A DNA stretch of 56,121 bases from Desulfobacterium sp. (GTDB taxonomy: Bacteria; Desulfobacterota; Desulfobacteria; Desulfobacterales; Desulfobacteraceae): contig JAEINR010000031.1 of assembly GCA_016342325.1 (NCBI GenBank), forward strand, positions 1 through 56,121. Reading direction: 5' to 3'. Numbering within the stretch: the stretch's first letter is position 1; every line of letters starts with the position of its first letter. Shown piece after piece: positions 42,448 through 50,557 of this stretch. The translations under genes were made by a program, and so were the position numbers. The notes beneath the pieces are model-generated. The model was not told where the DNA came from, searched no databases, and saw only the letters and a list, made by a program, of their open reading frames with translations.

Positions 42448-45400
42448 TTGGATACCCGGTTAAAGAAATACTTAAAATTCGTAATAATCACTTGCTTGGG
42501 ATTTTTGCTTGCCCTTGTAGCGACGACTGTTTCATTGAGATTCTGGCTGGAAACCGACCAGGGCCGCCAAACCGTGCTGAACCGCATCAATCAGCGCATT
42601 CCCGGACGAATTCTAATGGATGGCATGGGGTTTTCCCTTTTCAAGGGGGAGATCGAAATCAATGGCCTTGGAATTCAAGGGCCGGGGAATGAAAAGGTGC
42701 TGCAGGTGGAAAAGATCCGGATTGCCTTTGACCCCTCCCGCTTGCGACAATATGAACTCGCCTTTGGAGAAATCCAAATCATTGCCCCGGATCTCCATCT
42801 GATCAAAAAGAGGAGCGGAGCGTTGAATCTTGCCGCCTGCTTCACGGATTCAAACAAGGCGCCGGGACAATCCGAAAAAGAAGAAGGGGCCCTGTTCCCG
42901 TTCAACATCATTCTCAACGCCCTGTCCTTGGAAAACGGTCGCCTCGCCCTTACACTGGAACAGGAACAGCTCTCCCTGACCACAGGAGATATAACCATCA
43001 CCGGATCCGGCAATCTTGTTGAGCAACTCATTGGGCTCGATCTTGCCACCGGCACCTCAACCCTGATCGTAAAGGATGAAGAACCCTTTGAAACCGACCG
43101 GCTGGATCTTTCCCTGGCCTATAAAAAAGGGTCCCTGACCCGGGTGGAGATGAATCTTCATTCCCAACCGGCCCAGCTTGCCCTGAAGGGCTCGGTGGCT
43201 GACCTGCTCCAGGAGCCCAGGCCAAAACTCTTTCTGGAGATCCTGGCAGACCTTGATAAAACACCGTCCCCCATCAGCGGGCAGCTCAACGCCAAGGCAA
43301 GACTCAACGGCACCCTGTCCCAGCCCCTGGCCACCCTGTCCGTCAACTACACCGGTGGAAAAGCCCCATCAAGCCCCCTGGCGCACGCGGATCTCCAAAT
43401 GCGCCTGGAAAACAATCTGCTGACCCTGGACCGATTCAAGGCCGCCCATGATGGCGGCAAAATCACAGGCCAGGGGAATGTCGATCTCAGCCGGGCCTTT
43501 CCCAAGGGGCTTTTCTCAGATGTAAGAGATCTTGAAAAACTGTCCGGCTCCCTCGATTTCCAGGCAGACACCTTTCAGCCGGGGATTCTTTTGGAGCAGT
43601 ACGGCTTGGCCGGCGTCCACGGCAGTTGCTCGTTCAAAGCCCGGATCCAGGGCAGTCCCAACCACCCTGAAGCCCGTCTTCAACTGACGGCAACGGATAT
43701 GGGGTATCAAGACTTTCCCCGGGCCCATGCCGACCTGGACCTGGCCCTGGCGGAAGATCATCTTGAGATCAAAGGCCTGGCCCTCACCTCCCTTTCTTCC
43801 CACTTGAATATCACGGGAAGGGTCAAGGTCATGGAAAAAGGCGGTCTCCTGCCCTATAAAGAAATGCCGGCAAGCCTTACGCTCTCCTCAACCCGCCTGG
43901 CCCTGGAAGATTTTCTTCCAAAAGATTTTCTACCAAAGGACCTGGGCGCCGAGTTTACCTTTGACGGAAACCTCACGGGCACCCTGGAGCACCCCAAGGC
44001 GAAGCTTGACCTTTCCGGGCAAAAACTCCGGGCCGCCGGGCAGACGGCATCGACCCTGACCCTCAAGGCAGACCTGGACAACTCCGCCATGACAGGAAAA
44101 CTCGCCTTAAAAGGTATTGAGATCATGGAAAAACCCTTCCGGAATTTCACGGCAGACCTGGGCTTTGACCAGGGAATCGCCCGGATTCAGGGAAACCTGG
44201 GTTTTGATGTGAACGCCACCCTTGACACCACATCCATGGATTTCACCACGGATTTGATCTTTGGGGAGACCGATCTTCTGCCCTGGTTCACCCTTGCTGG
44301 GGTCAAGACGCTTGGGGGCAATATCAGCGGGAAAATTCAAGCTGAAGGAAATCTCCGGGATATGGAAACCATACAAGGCCAGGCGGAAATCCACCGGTTG
44401 TTGCTGCGTTATAAGGACGAATACAGCCTTACCTCCCAGGAACTCCGGGCCAGGATAAACGGAAGACAGGTTGAACTCTTCCCTGGCACCCTGACGCTTC
44501 CCGGAGACGGAAGCCTGGCCCTTGAAGCAAAAGGCAAACTCGGTGACGAGATTAAGCTCCAAGCCAAAGGTACGATTCCGGCCCGGACGGCAGCACTGTT
44601 CACGGATGCCGTTACAGGACTTGAGGGCCACCTCACCACGGAAACCCGGGCCATCCTGAAAAAAGATATCAAAACCAGCACTGTCACAAGCAGGCTGGAA
44701 CTCCACGACCTGGGCATGATCATTTCCCAGACAGGCCAGAAAATCCAGGGCGTGAACGGGCTGATCCTTGCCGTGCCCGAACGGGTGGAGATCCCTTCCA
44801 TCACGGGCAAGCTGGATACCGGAGATTTTTCCCTGTCCGGGGATATGGCGCTCAAGGATTTTTTCCCGGAAAAATTCCAGGCCCATTTCCAGGGAACCGC
44901 CCTCCCTGTCGTGGTACCGGATGCCATGGAAGCCGTGGTTCACGCCGACCTGACCCTTGCTGGCACCCCGGAAGCGTCAATGCTCCGGGGGAGTGTCACC
45001 CTGGAATCAGGGGAATGGACACAGGATTTCAACCTGGAAGAAACCGCACTGGAAAACCTGGCCGGGTTAACGAGAAAAAAACAAGGCCCAACCACCATGG
45101 ACAACGCCGGCAACCCGGCAGACACGGTGCAACTGGATCTTGTGGTAAAGGCAAACACCCCCTTTATGCTGAGCAATAACCTGGCCGACCTCGAGATCAA
45201 CCCGGATCTGGTGATCAAAGGAAGGGCAAGCTATCCCACGGTTTCAGGACGGGCCACCCTCACCCCGGGCACCGTCACTTTCCAGGGCAAGGTGTTTGAA
45301 CTGACCAAAGGAGTGGTCGACTTTGTCGACCCCTACGGTATCGAGCCGGACCTGGATCTTACGGCCGACCACCACATCCGGGACTGGGATATCCAGCTTA

Positions 45401-45855
45401 ACGTCTCGGGCACGCCAAAGGACCTGATCGTCACCCTTTCCTCCCAGCCCCAGGAGGAACATGGGGAGATCCTCTCCCTTCTTCTGACCGGGAAGACCAC
45501 CAATGAACTCATCCGATCCGAAGGCGGTTCCACCACATCCCCGGCCGCCCTCCTTGCTGGCATCGCCGCCTCCTCCGTTGCAGCAAACCTCAAGGAGGCA
45601 ACCGGCCTGGATATCCTGGAGGTGGAGATGAAAGAAAACAACGGGGGCTCTGCCATGGGGGACGTCAACCTCACCGTTGGCAAGGAGCTCACCGAAAACA
45701 TGACCGTCACCTACGGCATGGAAACCAAAGAGGGAGACATGATCCAAAAAACAACGACCCGTTACAATCTCTCGGACAAAATGTCCATCTCCGGCTTCCA
45801 GAATACGGAAGGCCACTACGGCGCAGAGCTCCGGTATCGATTGGAGTTCAAATGA
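42448..45855 (+). CDS. tamB: TamB-type inner-membrane-anchored translocation protein
   Basis: An AsmA-like giant (1135 residues from TTG 42448, which has AAGGGG ten bases upstream; the ATG at 42325 is an alternative). One N-terminal membrane helix (FVIITCLGFLLALVATTVSL) anchors a long beta-helical periplasmic region. The C-terminal DUF490/TamB domain contains GRATLTPGTVTFQGKVFELTKGVVDFVDP, LLTGKTTNEL and MSISGFQNTEGHYGAELRY. TamB-like proteins bridge the periplasm and carry phospholipid or assist barrel assembly with an Omp85 partner. The Omp85 gene follows with an ATGA overlap; order tamB-tamA is reversed relative to E. coli. Confidence 0.9.
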   Translation: MDTRLKKYLKFVIITCLGFLLALVATTVSLRFWLETDQGRQTVLNRINQRIPGRILMDGMGFSLFKGEIEINGLGIQGPGNEKVLQVEKIRIAFDPSRLRQYELAFGEIQIIAPDLHLIKKRSGALNLAACFTDSNKAPGQSEKEEGALFPFNIILNALSLENGRLALTLEQEQLSLTTGDITITGSGNLVEQLIGLDLATGTSTLIVKDEEPFETDRLDLSLAYKKGSLTRVEMNLHSQPAQLALKGSVADLLQEPRPKLFLEILADLDKTPSPISGQLNAKARLNGTLSQPLATLSVNYTGGKAPSSPLAHADLQMRLENNLLTLDRFKAAHDGGKITGQGNVDLSRAFPKGLFSDVRDLEKLSGSLDFQADTFQPGILLEQYGLAGVHGSCSFKARIQGSPNHPEARLQLTATDMGYQDFPRAHADLDLALAEDHLEIKGLALTSLSSHLNITGRVKVMEKGGLLPYKEMPASLTLSSTRLALEDFLPKDFLPKDLGAEFTFDGNLTGTLEHPKAKLDLSGQKLRAAGQTASTLTLKADLDNSAMTGKLALKGIEIMEKPFRNFTADLGFDQGIARIQGNLGFDVNATLDTTSMDFTTDLIFGETDLLPWFTLAGVKTLGGNISGKIQAEGNLRDMETIQGQAEIHRLLLRYKDEYSLTSQELRARINGRQVELFPGTLTLPGDGSLALEAKGKLGDEIKLQAKGTIPARTAALFTDAVTGLEGHLTTETRAILKKDIKTSTVTSRLELHDLGMIISQTGQKIQGVNGLILAVPERVEIPSITGKLDTGDFSLSGDMALKDFFPEKFQAHFQGTALPVVVPDAMEAVVHADLTLAGTPEASMLRGSVTLESGEWTQDFNLEETALENLAGLTRKKQGPTTMDNAGNPADTVQLDLVVKANTPFMLSNNLADLEINPDLVIKGRASYPTVSGRATLTPGTVTFQGKVFELTKGVVDFVDPYGIEPDLDLTADHHIRDWDIQLNVSGTPKDLIVTLSSQPQEEHGEILSLLLTGKTTNELIRSEGGSTTSPAALLAGIAASSVAANLKEATGLDILEVEMKENNGGSAMGDVNLTVGKELTENMTVTYGMETKEGDMIQKTTTRYNLSDKMSISGFQNTEGHYGAELRYRLEFK

Positions 45856-48176
45856 AACAATTCCTCCCTGTTTTACTCTACCTCCTGGCAGTCACATCCC
45901 CCTGGTTTTTTCCAGTCCCGGCCCCGGGCGAGGACCTGGATCCCTGCACGCCCATAGGCAGGCTGGAACTGTCCGGCAACCACACGTTTTCCGATATCCG
46001 GCTCAAGATGCGAACCAAGATCTGGTCAACAACCCTCATGCCCGGAAAAAAAGAGTGCCTCAACCTGGATTGGCTGAAAAAGGACAAACAGAACCTCATC
46101 TCCTTTTATCGCGAAAAAGGGTTTGCCGATGTCACCATCTCCCATGAAATAGTCGGGCAGGAGACCTTGCGCCTCATCATCCGGGAGGGCCTGGAATATC
46201 GGATCAATTTCCAGGGGGAAGCCTTCTACTATGCATGGCAGCTGAAAAAGGAGATCGACGTCTTTGAAAAGGGAAACCTGGGGGACAGCGGTCTCAAAAA
46301 AGGGGCCAGGAACATTCGAAAACGCTATCGAACCGCAGGGTTCAAGAATGTCGGTGTCACCTTCACAAAAAAGAAGCTCACGGAGAAAAAAAAGGATCTC
46401 TGGGACGTCACCTACCTTATTAACGAAAAAGAGCGGATGCGGGTCGCCGATATCGCCATCCAAGGCAACGCCGGGATTCCGGAAAGCGACATCCGAAAGG
46501 TAATCCTCCTAGCGAAAAAAGGCCTGCTGCACCAGGGCGGGTTCAACCGGAACACCCTGGACCAAGACATCAAGGCGATCAAACGTCTCTACCTCAGCCA
46601 GGGATTTAAAAAAACCATGGTCAAGGAGGAATTAACGGTCCAACAGGTAGAATCCGGGGAGGAAGCCCATCCTGAAAAACAGGTTTTCGTCACACTCACG
46701 ATCCATGAAGGCGATCAAACCCGGGTCAGCACCGCACGGATCACCGGCCTTGACGGCCTTTTGGATGAAAAAGAGATCATCCAACAACTTGCCCTGGGAC
46801 CGGGACAGCCCTTCAGGCAGTACATGGTCAGAAGCGATGAAAATGTGATCGCCTCCCTGATATCGGCAAAGGGGTATCCCCATGTGCAGGTCAAGGGCAC
46901 GGTCTCCGCCCCGGACCCGGCAGTGGCCCTGGACTTCCAGGTGGACAAAGGACCGTTCACCCGGGTGGGGAAGATCAGCTATACCGGCCAAACCCGCCTT
47001 AAGACAGGGATCATGGCGGATTTTCTTAAACTTAAACCCCAGGATCCCTTTTCCCTGAAAGAGATCCTTGCCGCCGAAAAAAGGCTACGGAAAATCAGGG
47101 CCATAAAATCGGTCCGAATCCAGGCCCACGGACTCCGGGAGAAAACAGGAACGGCAGATCTTGAGGTAATCATCGAAGAGAAAAAGCCCTATTATATCGA
47201 GACGGCCATGGGCCATGACACAGAACGCCTCTTTTACCTCAATGCCGAAGCGGGAGACAACAACTACCTGGGCCGGGACATCGATGCCTGGCTCCGGGGG
47301 GAAGTGAGCAGCATCGGTTTTAAAGGCGAGGCAGGCATCAAAGACCCCTTTTTCATGAAAACGGACATGACAGCAGCCACCACCCTCTTTGTCCAGGACC
47401 AGGAAGAGTTGAACCAGGACTTTCGTGTCAAGGCATGGGGGATTTCAGGCACCCTGACAAAGCCCCTTCTGACAAATCTCAATGGGGGCCTGTCTCTAAC
47501 CTACGAAAACCGAGTCCGAGCCGGTGGTGAAGACGATGCCAGTGCCTCCCAGGATTCAGATGATGCCTACGAGACCCGGAACATCCTCAAGACCTCCTTT
47601 TCCCTGGCCTACGATACAAGGGATTCCGTGGTCAGGCCCAAAACCGGCCTGCTCTCCTCCCTGACAACGGATATCTACACGGGATTTGGCAATGATCTGG
47701 ACAAATTCCTCAAGTACACCCTGGATGTGAGACGATACCACACCCCTGTCAATCGGGTCACCCTGGCCTTTCGCACCCGGCTGGGGTATATCCAGCCCTT
47801 TTCCTCGTCCAGCACGGTTGCCGAAGACCGCCTCTTCTTTCTGGGCGGTACATCCGATGTCCGGGGGTTCAAGGAGAACATGCTTGCCTATGACCGGAAA
47901 AACGATCCGGCCGGCGGCAGATCCATGGTTTCCGCAAGCCTGGAGTCCCGCATCTCCCTCACGGACAGTATTGAATTCATCCTGTTCCTGGACGGCGGCA
48001 GGCTCGGCCACCTGGAAAACAATGCCCTGGACCAGGGATTTCGCTCCTCCCTGGGAGGCGGTCTCAGCTACGTGACGGCCATCGGTCCCATCAGCCTCCT
48101 CTACGGCCACAAACTTGACCCCAAAGAAGAGGAGAGCCCGGGGCAGATCCATTTCTCCATCGGCTACACCTTTTAG
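45852..48176 (+). CDS. Omp85 family outer-membrane assembly protein (TamA/BamA-like)
   Basis: A 774-residue protein with a signal peptide (ending PVPAPGEDLD). Several POTRA-type repeats follow (e.g. IGRLELSGNHTFSD, VADIAIQGNAGIPESDIRKVI, VGKISYTGQTRLKTGIMADF). The C-terminal 16-strand barrel carries the lid-lock motif VRGF in FFLGGTSDVRGFKENM and ends in GYTF. Its pairing with tamB argues for the TamA role, although five POTRA-like units would be more BamA-like. It is the last gene of the pair; a weak hairpin (48186-48203) follows. Confidence 0.9.
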   Translation: MKQFLPVLLYLLAVTSPWFFPVPAPGEDLDPCTPIGRLELSGNHTFSDIRLKMRTKIWSTTLMPGKKECLNLDWLKKDKQNLISFYREKGFADVTISHEIVGQETLRLIIREGLEYRINFQGEAFYYAWQLKKEIDVFEKGNLGDSGLKKGARNIRKRYRTAGFKNVGVTFTKKKLTEKKKDLWDVTYLINEKERMRVADIAIQGNAGIPESDIRKVILLAKKGLLHQGGFNRNTLDQDIKAIKRLYLSQGFKKTMVKEELTVQQVESGEEAHPEKQVFVTLTIHEGDQTRVSTARITGLDGLLDEKEIIQQLALGPGQPFRQYMVRSDENVIASLISAKGYPHVQVKGTVSAPDPAVALDFQVDKGPFTRVGKISYTGQTRLKTGIMADFLKLKPQDPFSLKEILAAEKRLRKIRAIKSVRIQAHGLREKTGTADLEVIIEEKKPYYIETAMGHDTERLFYLNAEAGDNNYLGRDIDAWLRGEVSSIGFKGEAGIKDPFFMKTDMTAATTLFVQDQEELNQDFRVKAWGISGTLTKPLLTNLNGGLSLTYENRVRAGGEDDASASQDSDDAYETRNILKTSFSLAYDTRDSVVRPKTGLLSSLTTDIYTGFGNDLDKFLKYTLDVRRYHTPVNRVTLAFRTRLGYIQPFSSSSTVAEDRLFFLGGTSDVRGFKENMLAYDRKNDPAGGRSMVSASLESRISLTDSIEFILFLDGGRLGHLENNALDQGFRSSLGGGLSYVTAIGPISLLYGHKLDPKEEESPGQIHFSIGYTF

Positions 48177-48185
48177 CAGGCTTCC

Positions 48186-48203
48186 ACCACCTGGGAGGGT
48201 GGT
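48186..48203 (+). terminator. Weak hairpin after the Omp85 gene
   Basis: ACCACC (48186-48191) pairs with GGTGGT (48198-48203) around a six-base loop, followed by TCTTCTCC. It is between convergent genes, so it may serve as a modest terminator; the T-run is poor. Confidence 0.35.
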
Positions 48204-48228
48204 TCTTCTCCAGGTCTATCGTGGTTCC

Positions 48229-48933
48229 TTATCCGGGATTGATACCCCGGCAAAAGAGACGGAGAACCTTAAGCACCCGCTCACCCTTTTCCGAGTCAGA
48301 GGCAAAGGAAGCCCTTGAGAGTTCCAGCTGGATCCAGGGCATGAACTGATGCTGATGCCGGGTGATCCACCCTCCGGCAAAGGGGCGGTTGATCCGGACC
48401 TCACCATTAAAATACCGGTCCAGGCATTCCGCCAGGATCCGGGTCCAGGGGGTGGGGCAGCTGGTGCCGTAGACATCCCCCAGACAGACATGGGGCCGTC
48501 TCTGCCCGGTGTCCGGCCCCACAGGTGGCCCCGTTTCTGCCATGGTGTGGCAATCGATGCCCAGGATCACCCCCTGCCCTGCCAGCGCTTCCAGCTTCCG
48601 GTGATAGGGCCGGTGGTATTTTTGAATAAGGGCGCCCACCTGCTCCGGGGAAAGGGGGGAGCGGTAGATGGGCTCACCCCAGCAGGTGCGGGTCTTGACG
48701 ACTCCGTCCGTTCTTATATCCTTCTCCCCCCGGTTCAGGTCCACATAAGCCCGGGCGATCTTTGTGGTGACAAAATGCCTGACATGATCCCTGAGGCGGG
48801 TGTAAATGGAATCAGCCCCCCCGTCTCCATCCGCTATAATCTGGCCGGGGGTGAGCAGATTCAAACGTTCCACCTCCGGGGGAACCCCTGTCCCTGCATG
48901 GGGAAGGGAGATCAAGACAGGCAAGGGTTTCAT
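48229..48933 (-). CDS. N-formylglutamate amidohydrolase family protein
   Basis: A 234-residue cytosolic hydrolase. The N-terminal LPVLISLPHAGTGVPPEV (first metal-site His), a central ARAYVDLNRGEKDIR, GVILGIDCHTMAET (metal His) and HQHQFMPWIQLELSR near the end match the FGase family, which frees glutamate from N-formyl-glutamate or related N-acyl forms. ATG 48933 lies one base after the glutamyltransferase stop, with AGGAGG eight bases upstream. It is not in a histidine-degradation context, so the true substrate may be a product of the preceding ATP-grasp and GGT enzymes. Confidence 0.86.
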   Translation of the reverse strand: MKPLPVLISLPHAGTGVPPEVERLNLLTPGQIIADGDGGADSIYTRLRDHVRHFVTTKIARAYVDLNRGEKDIRTDGVVKTRTCWGEPIYRSPLSPEQVGALIQKYHRPYHRKLEALAGQGVILGIDCHTMAETGPPVGPDTGQRRPHVCLGDVYGTSCPTPWTRILAECLDRYFNGEVRINRPFAGGWITRHQHQFMPWIQLELSRASFASDSEKGERVLKVLRLFCRGINPG

Positions 48934-48934
48934 G

Positions 48935-50557
48935 TCAGGGGCCTCCTGCGGATCCATCCCGTCTGGGATCGGCCACCCCAAGAAAAGTCCCCCCCTCCTT
49001 GATCACCAGCTGCACGCTGCCCAGGTAAAAGGAGTAGGGATCCCGGTTGTTGACGGTAAATCCGTGGCGCCTGAGAAGCCCGGGCACATCATCCCGCATG
49101 CGGGTGCCCTCAAGGGAGACCTTTCCCTCAATGGAACAGTGCATCCGGGGAGCCTCCACCGCATCAAAGGGATCCGCCCCCTGCTCCAGGCGGAGGAGTA
49201 CCATGAGAATGGCCGAGACGATCCGCTCGGATCCCGGGGAACCAATGGCCATCCAGGGTTGGGATCCCTTGAACACGATGGTGGGGGCCACCGAGGCCCA
49301 GGGGACCGCCCCCGGCCTCAGGTAATAGGGGTGGGTGATATCCTGGTACTCAAAGGCGCTCATGTAATTGTTGTAAAGGAATCCAAGTTTCGGAGAGGTG
49401 GCAAAGGAGCCGTACACCCGCTCAATGGACTGGGTCAGGGACACCACGTTCCCCTCCTTATCCATCACCGACAGGTGGGTGGTTTCCCCGCTGGTCTTGA
49501 TCCGGGTCTTGATCCGTTTGGCCACCCGCTTGGCGTAGTTCACATGGGTGATATCCTCCCCCAGTTCCATCTCCTGGGCAAAGAGGGCGGGATCGTCCGG
49601 CCGGTCGGACCGGTCCAGGTTCGCCTTCCGGATCACATGGGCCAGCAGAAGAATTCCCTGGGGAAGGTTTGGGTCCCGCCGGGTTGCCGGAAACTGTTCC
49701 AGGAGGTTAAGGGCCTCGATGAGGGTCCTGCCCGCTCCAGGCGGGCCGAAGGTGAACACCCGCTTGTTTCCAAAATGGGTGGCCAAGGGACGCCGTTCCA
49801 CGGGCCAGGGAATCTGGGCAAGATCATCGTCCCGAATTAATCCGTCATTTTCCACCATGTCCCGATGGATCATGGCAGCTATCTCTCCTTGGTAGAAATC
49901 CTCCACCCCAAACCTCCCCAGATGTTCCAGGGTGTTTGCCAGCACCGGTTGCTTAAATACCGAACCAATGGGGTATGGGATCCTGCCTTTCTTCAAAAAA
50001 AATGCCCCTGCTGAATGGGCCCTGAGGTGCTTCAGCTCCCGCTTGGTGAGGAAATGCTGGAGGGGAGAAACCCGGAACCCCTGGTGGGCAAGGCCTAGGG
50101 CCGGCGCCAGGACCTCGGCCAAGGGTTTGGTTCCGTAATGCTTCAGGGCGTGCCCCAGGACGGCAGGGGTGCTGGGGACGGTGGTGGCCCGGTGGCCCCG
50201 GAGTTGCTCCCTTCGGTCCAGTTCCCCGGGGGGCGTCCGGTGGGGAGCCCGGGTTCCCCCGTCCAGGCAGAACTTTCTCCCGGAATCAGAAAGGTGCAGC
50301 AGCATCATGGTCTGCCCCCCCAGACCGGAAGCGGTGGGTTCCACCACTCCCAGGGCAAAGGCCGATGCCACGGCCGCATCCACGGCATTGCCCCCGGTGC
50401 GGAGCATCTCGACTCCGGCTTCCGTTGCCAGATAGTGCTGGGTGGAAACCATGCCGCCGGTGGAGACCCCCACCCGCTGGGGATTAACCACCCGGTGATC
50501 TCCGGGATCCAGCAGATCCGTGTCCAGGGTTTTTCTTGAGTGCCGTCCCTTGATCAT
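48935..50557 (-). CDS. Gamma-glutamyltransferase-family Ntn hydrolase
   Basis: A 540-residue member of the GGT family. The N-terminal region has MVSTQHYLATEAGVEMLRTG, GGNAVDAAVASAFALGVVEP and SGLGG. The autocleavage site with the nucleophile Thr is in SGETTHLSVMDKEGNVVSLT; substrate-binding SVAPTIVFKG and GSPGSERIV follow. No clear signal peptide, so unlike most GGTs it is probably cytosolic. ATG 50557 overlaps the ATP-grasp stop (ATGA); the longer frame to 50755 lies in that gene and is rejected. Together with its neighbours it may process a gamma-glutamyl or related peptide. Confidence 0.88.
   Translation of the reverse strand: MIKGRHSRKTLDTDLLDPGDHRVVNPQRVGVSTGGMVSTQHYLATEAGVEMLRTGGNAVDAAVASAFALGVVEPTASGLGGQTMMLLHLSDSGRKFCLDGGTRAPHRTPPGELDRREQLRGHRATTVPSTPAVLGHALKHYGTKPLAEVLAPALGLAHQGFRVSPLQHFLTKRELKHLRAHSAGAFFLKKGRIPYPIGSVFKQPVLANTLEHLGRFGVEDFYQGEIAAMIHRDMVENDGLIRDDDLAQIPWPVERRPLATHFGNKRVFTFGPPGAGRTLIEALNLLEQFPATRRDPNLPQGILLLAHVIRKANLDRSDRPDDPALFAQEMELGEDITHVNYAKRVAKRIKTRIKTSGETTHLSVMDKEGNVVSLTQSIERVYGSFATSPKLGFLYNNYMSAFEYQDITHPYYLRPGAVPWASVAPTIVFKGSQPWMAIGSPGSERIVSAILMVLLRLEQGADPFDAVEAPRMHCSIEGKVSLEGTRMRDDVPGLLRRHGFTVNNRDPYSFYLGSVQLVIKEGGTFLGVADPRRDGSAGGP

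Noticed and set aside
48806-49840. A 344-codon plus-strand frame
   Set aside because: Antisense to the formylglutamate amidohydrolase and glutamyltransferase genes; glycine/histidine-rich shadow.
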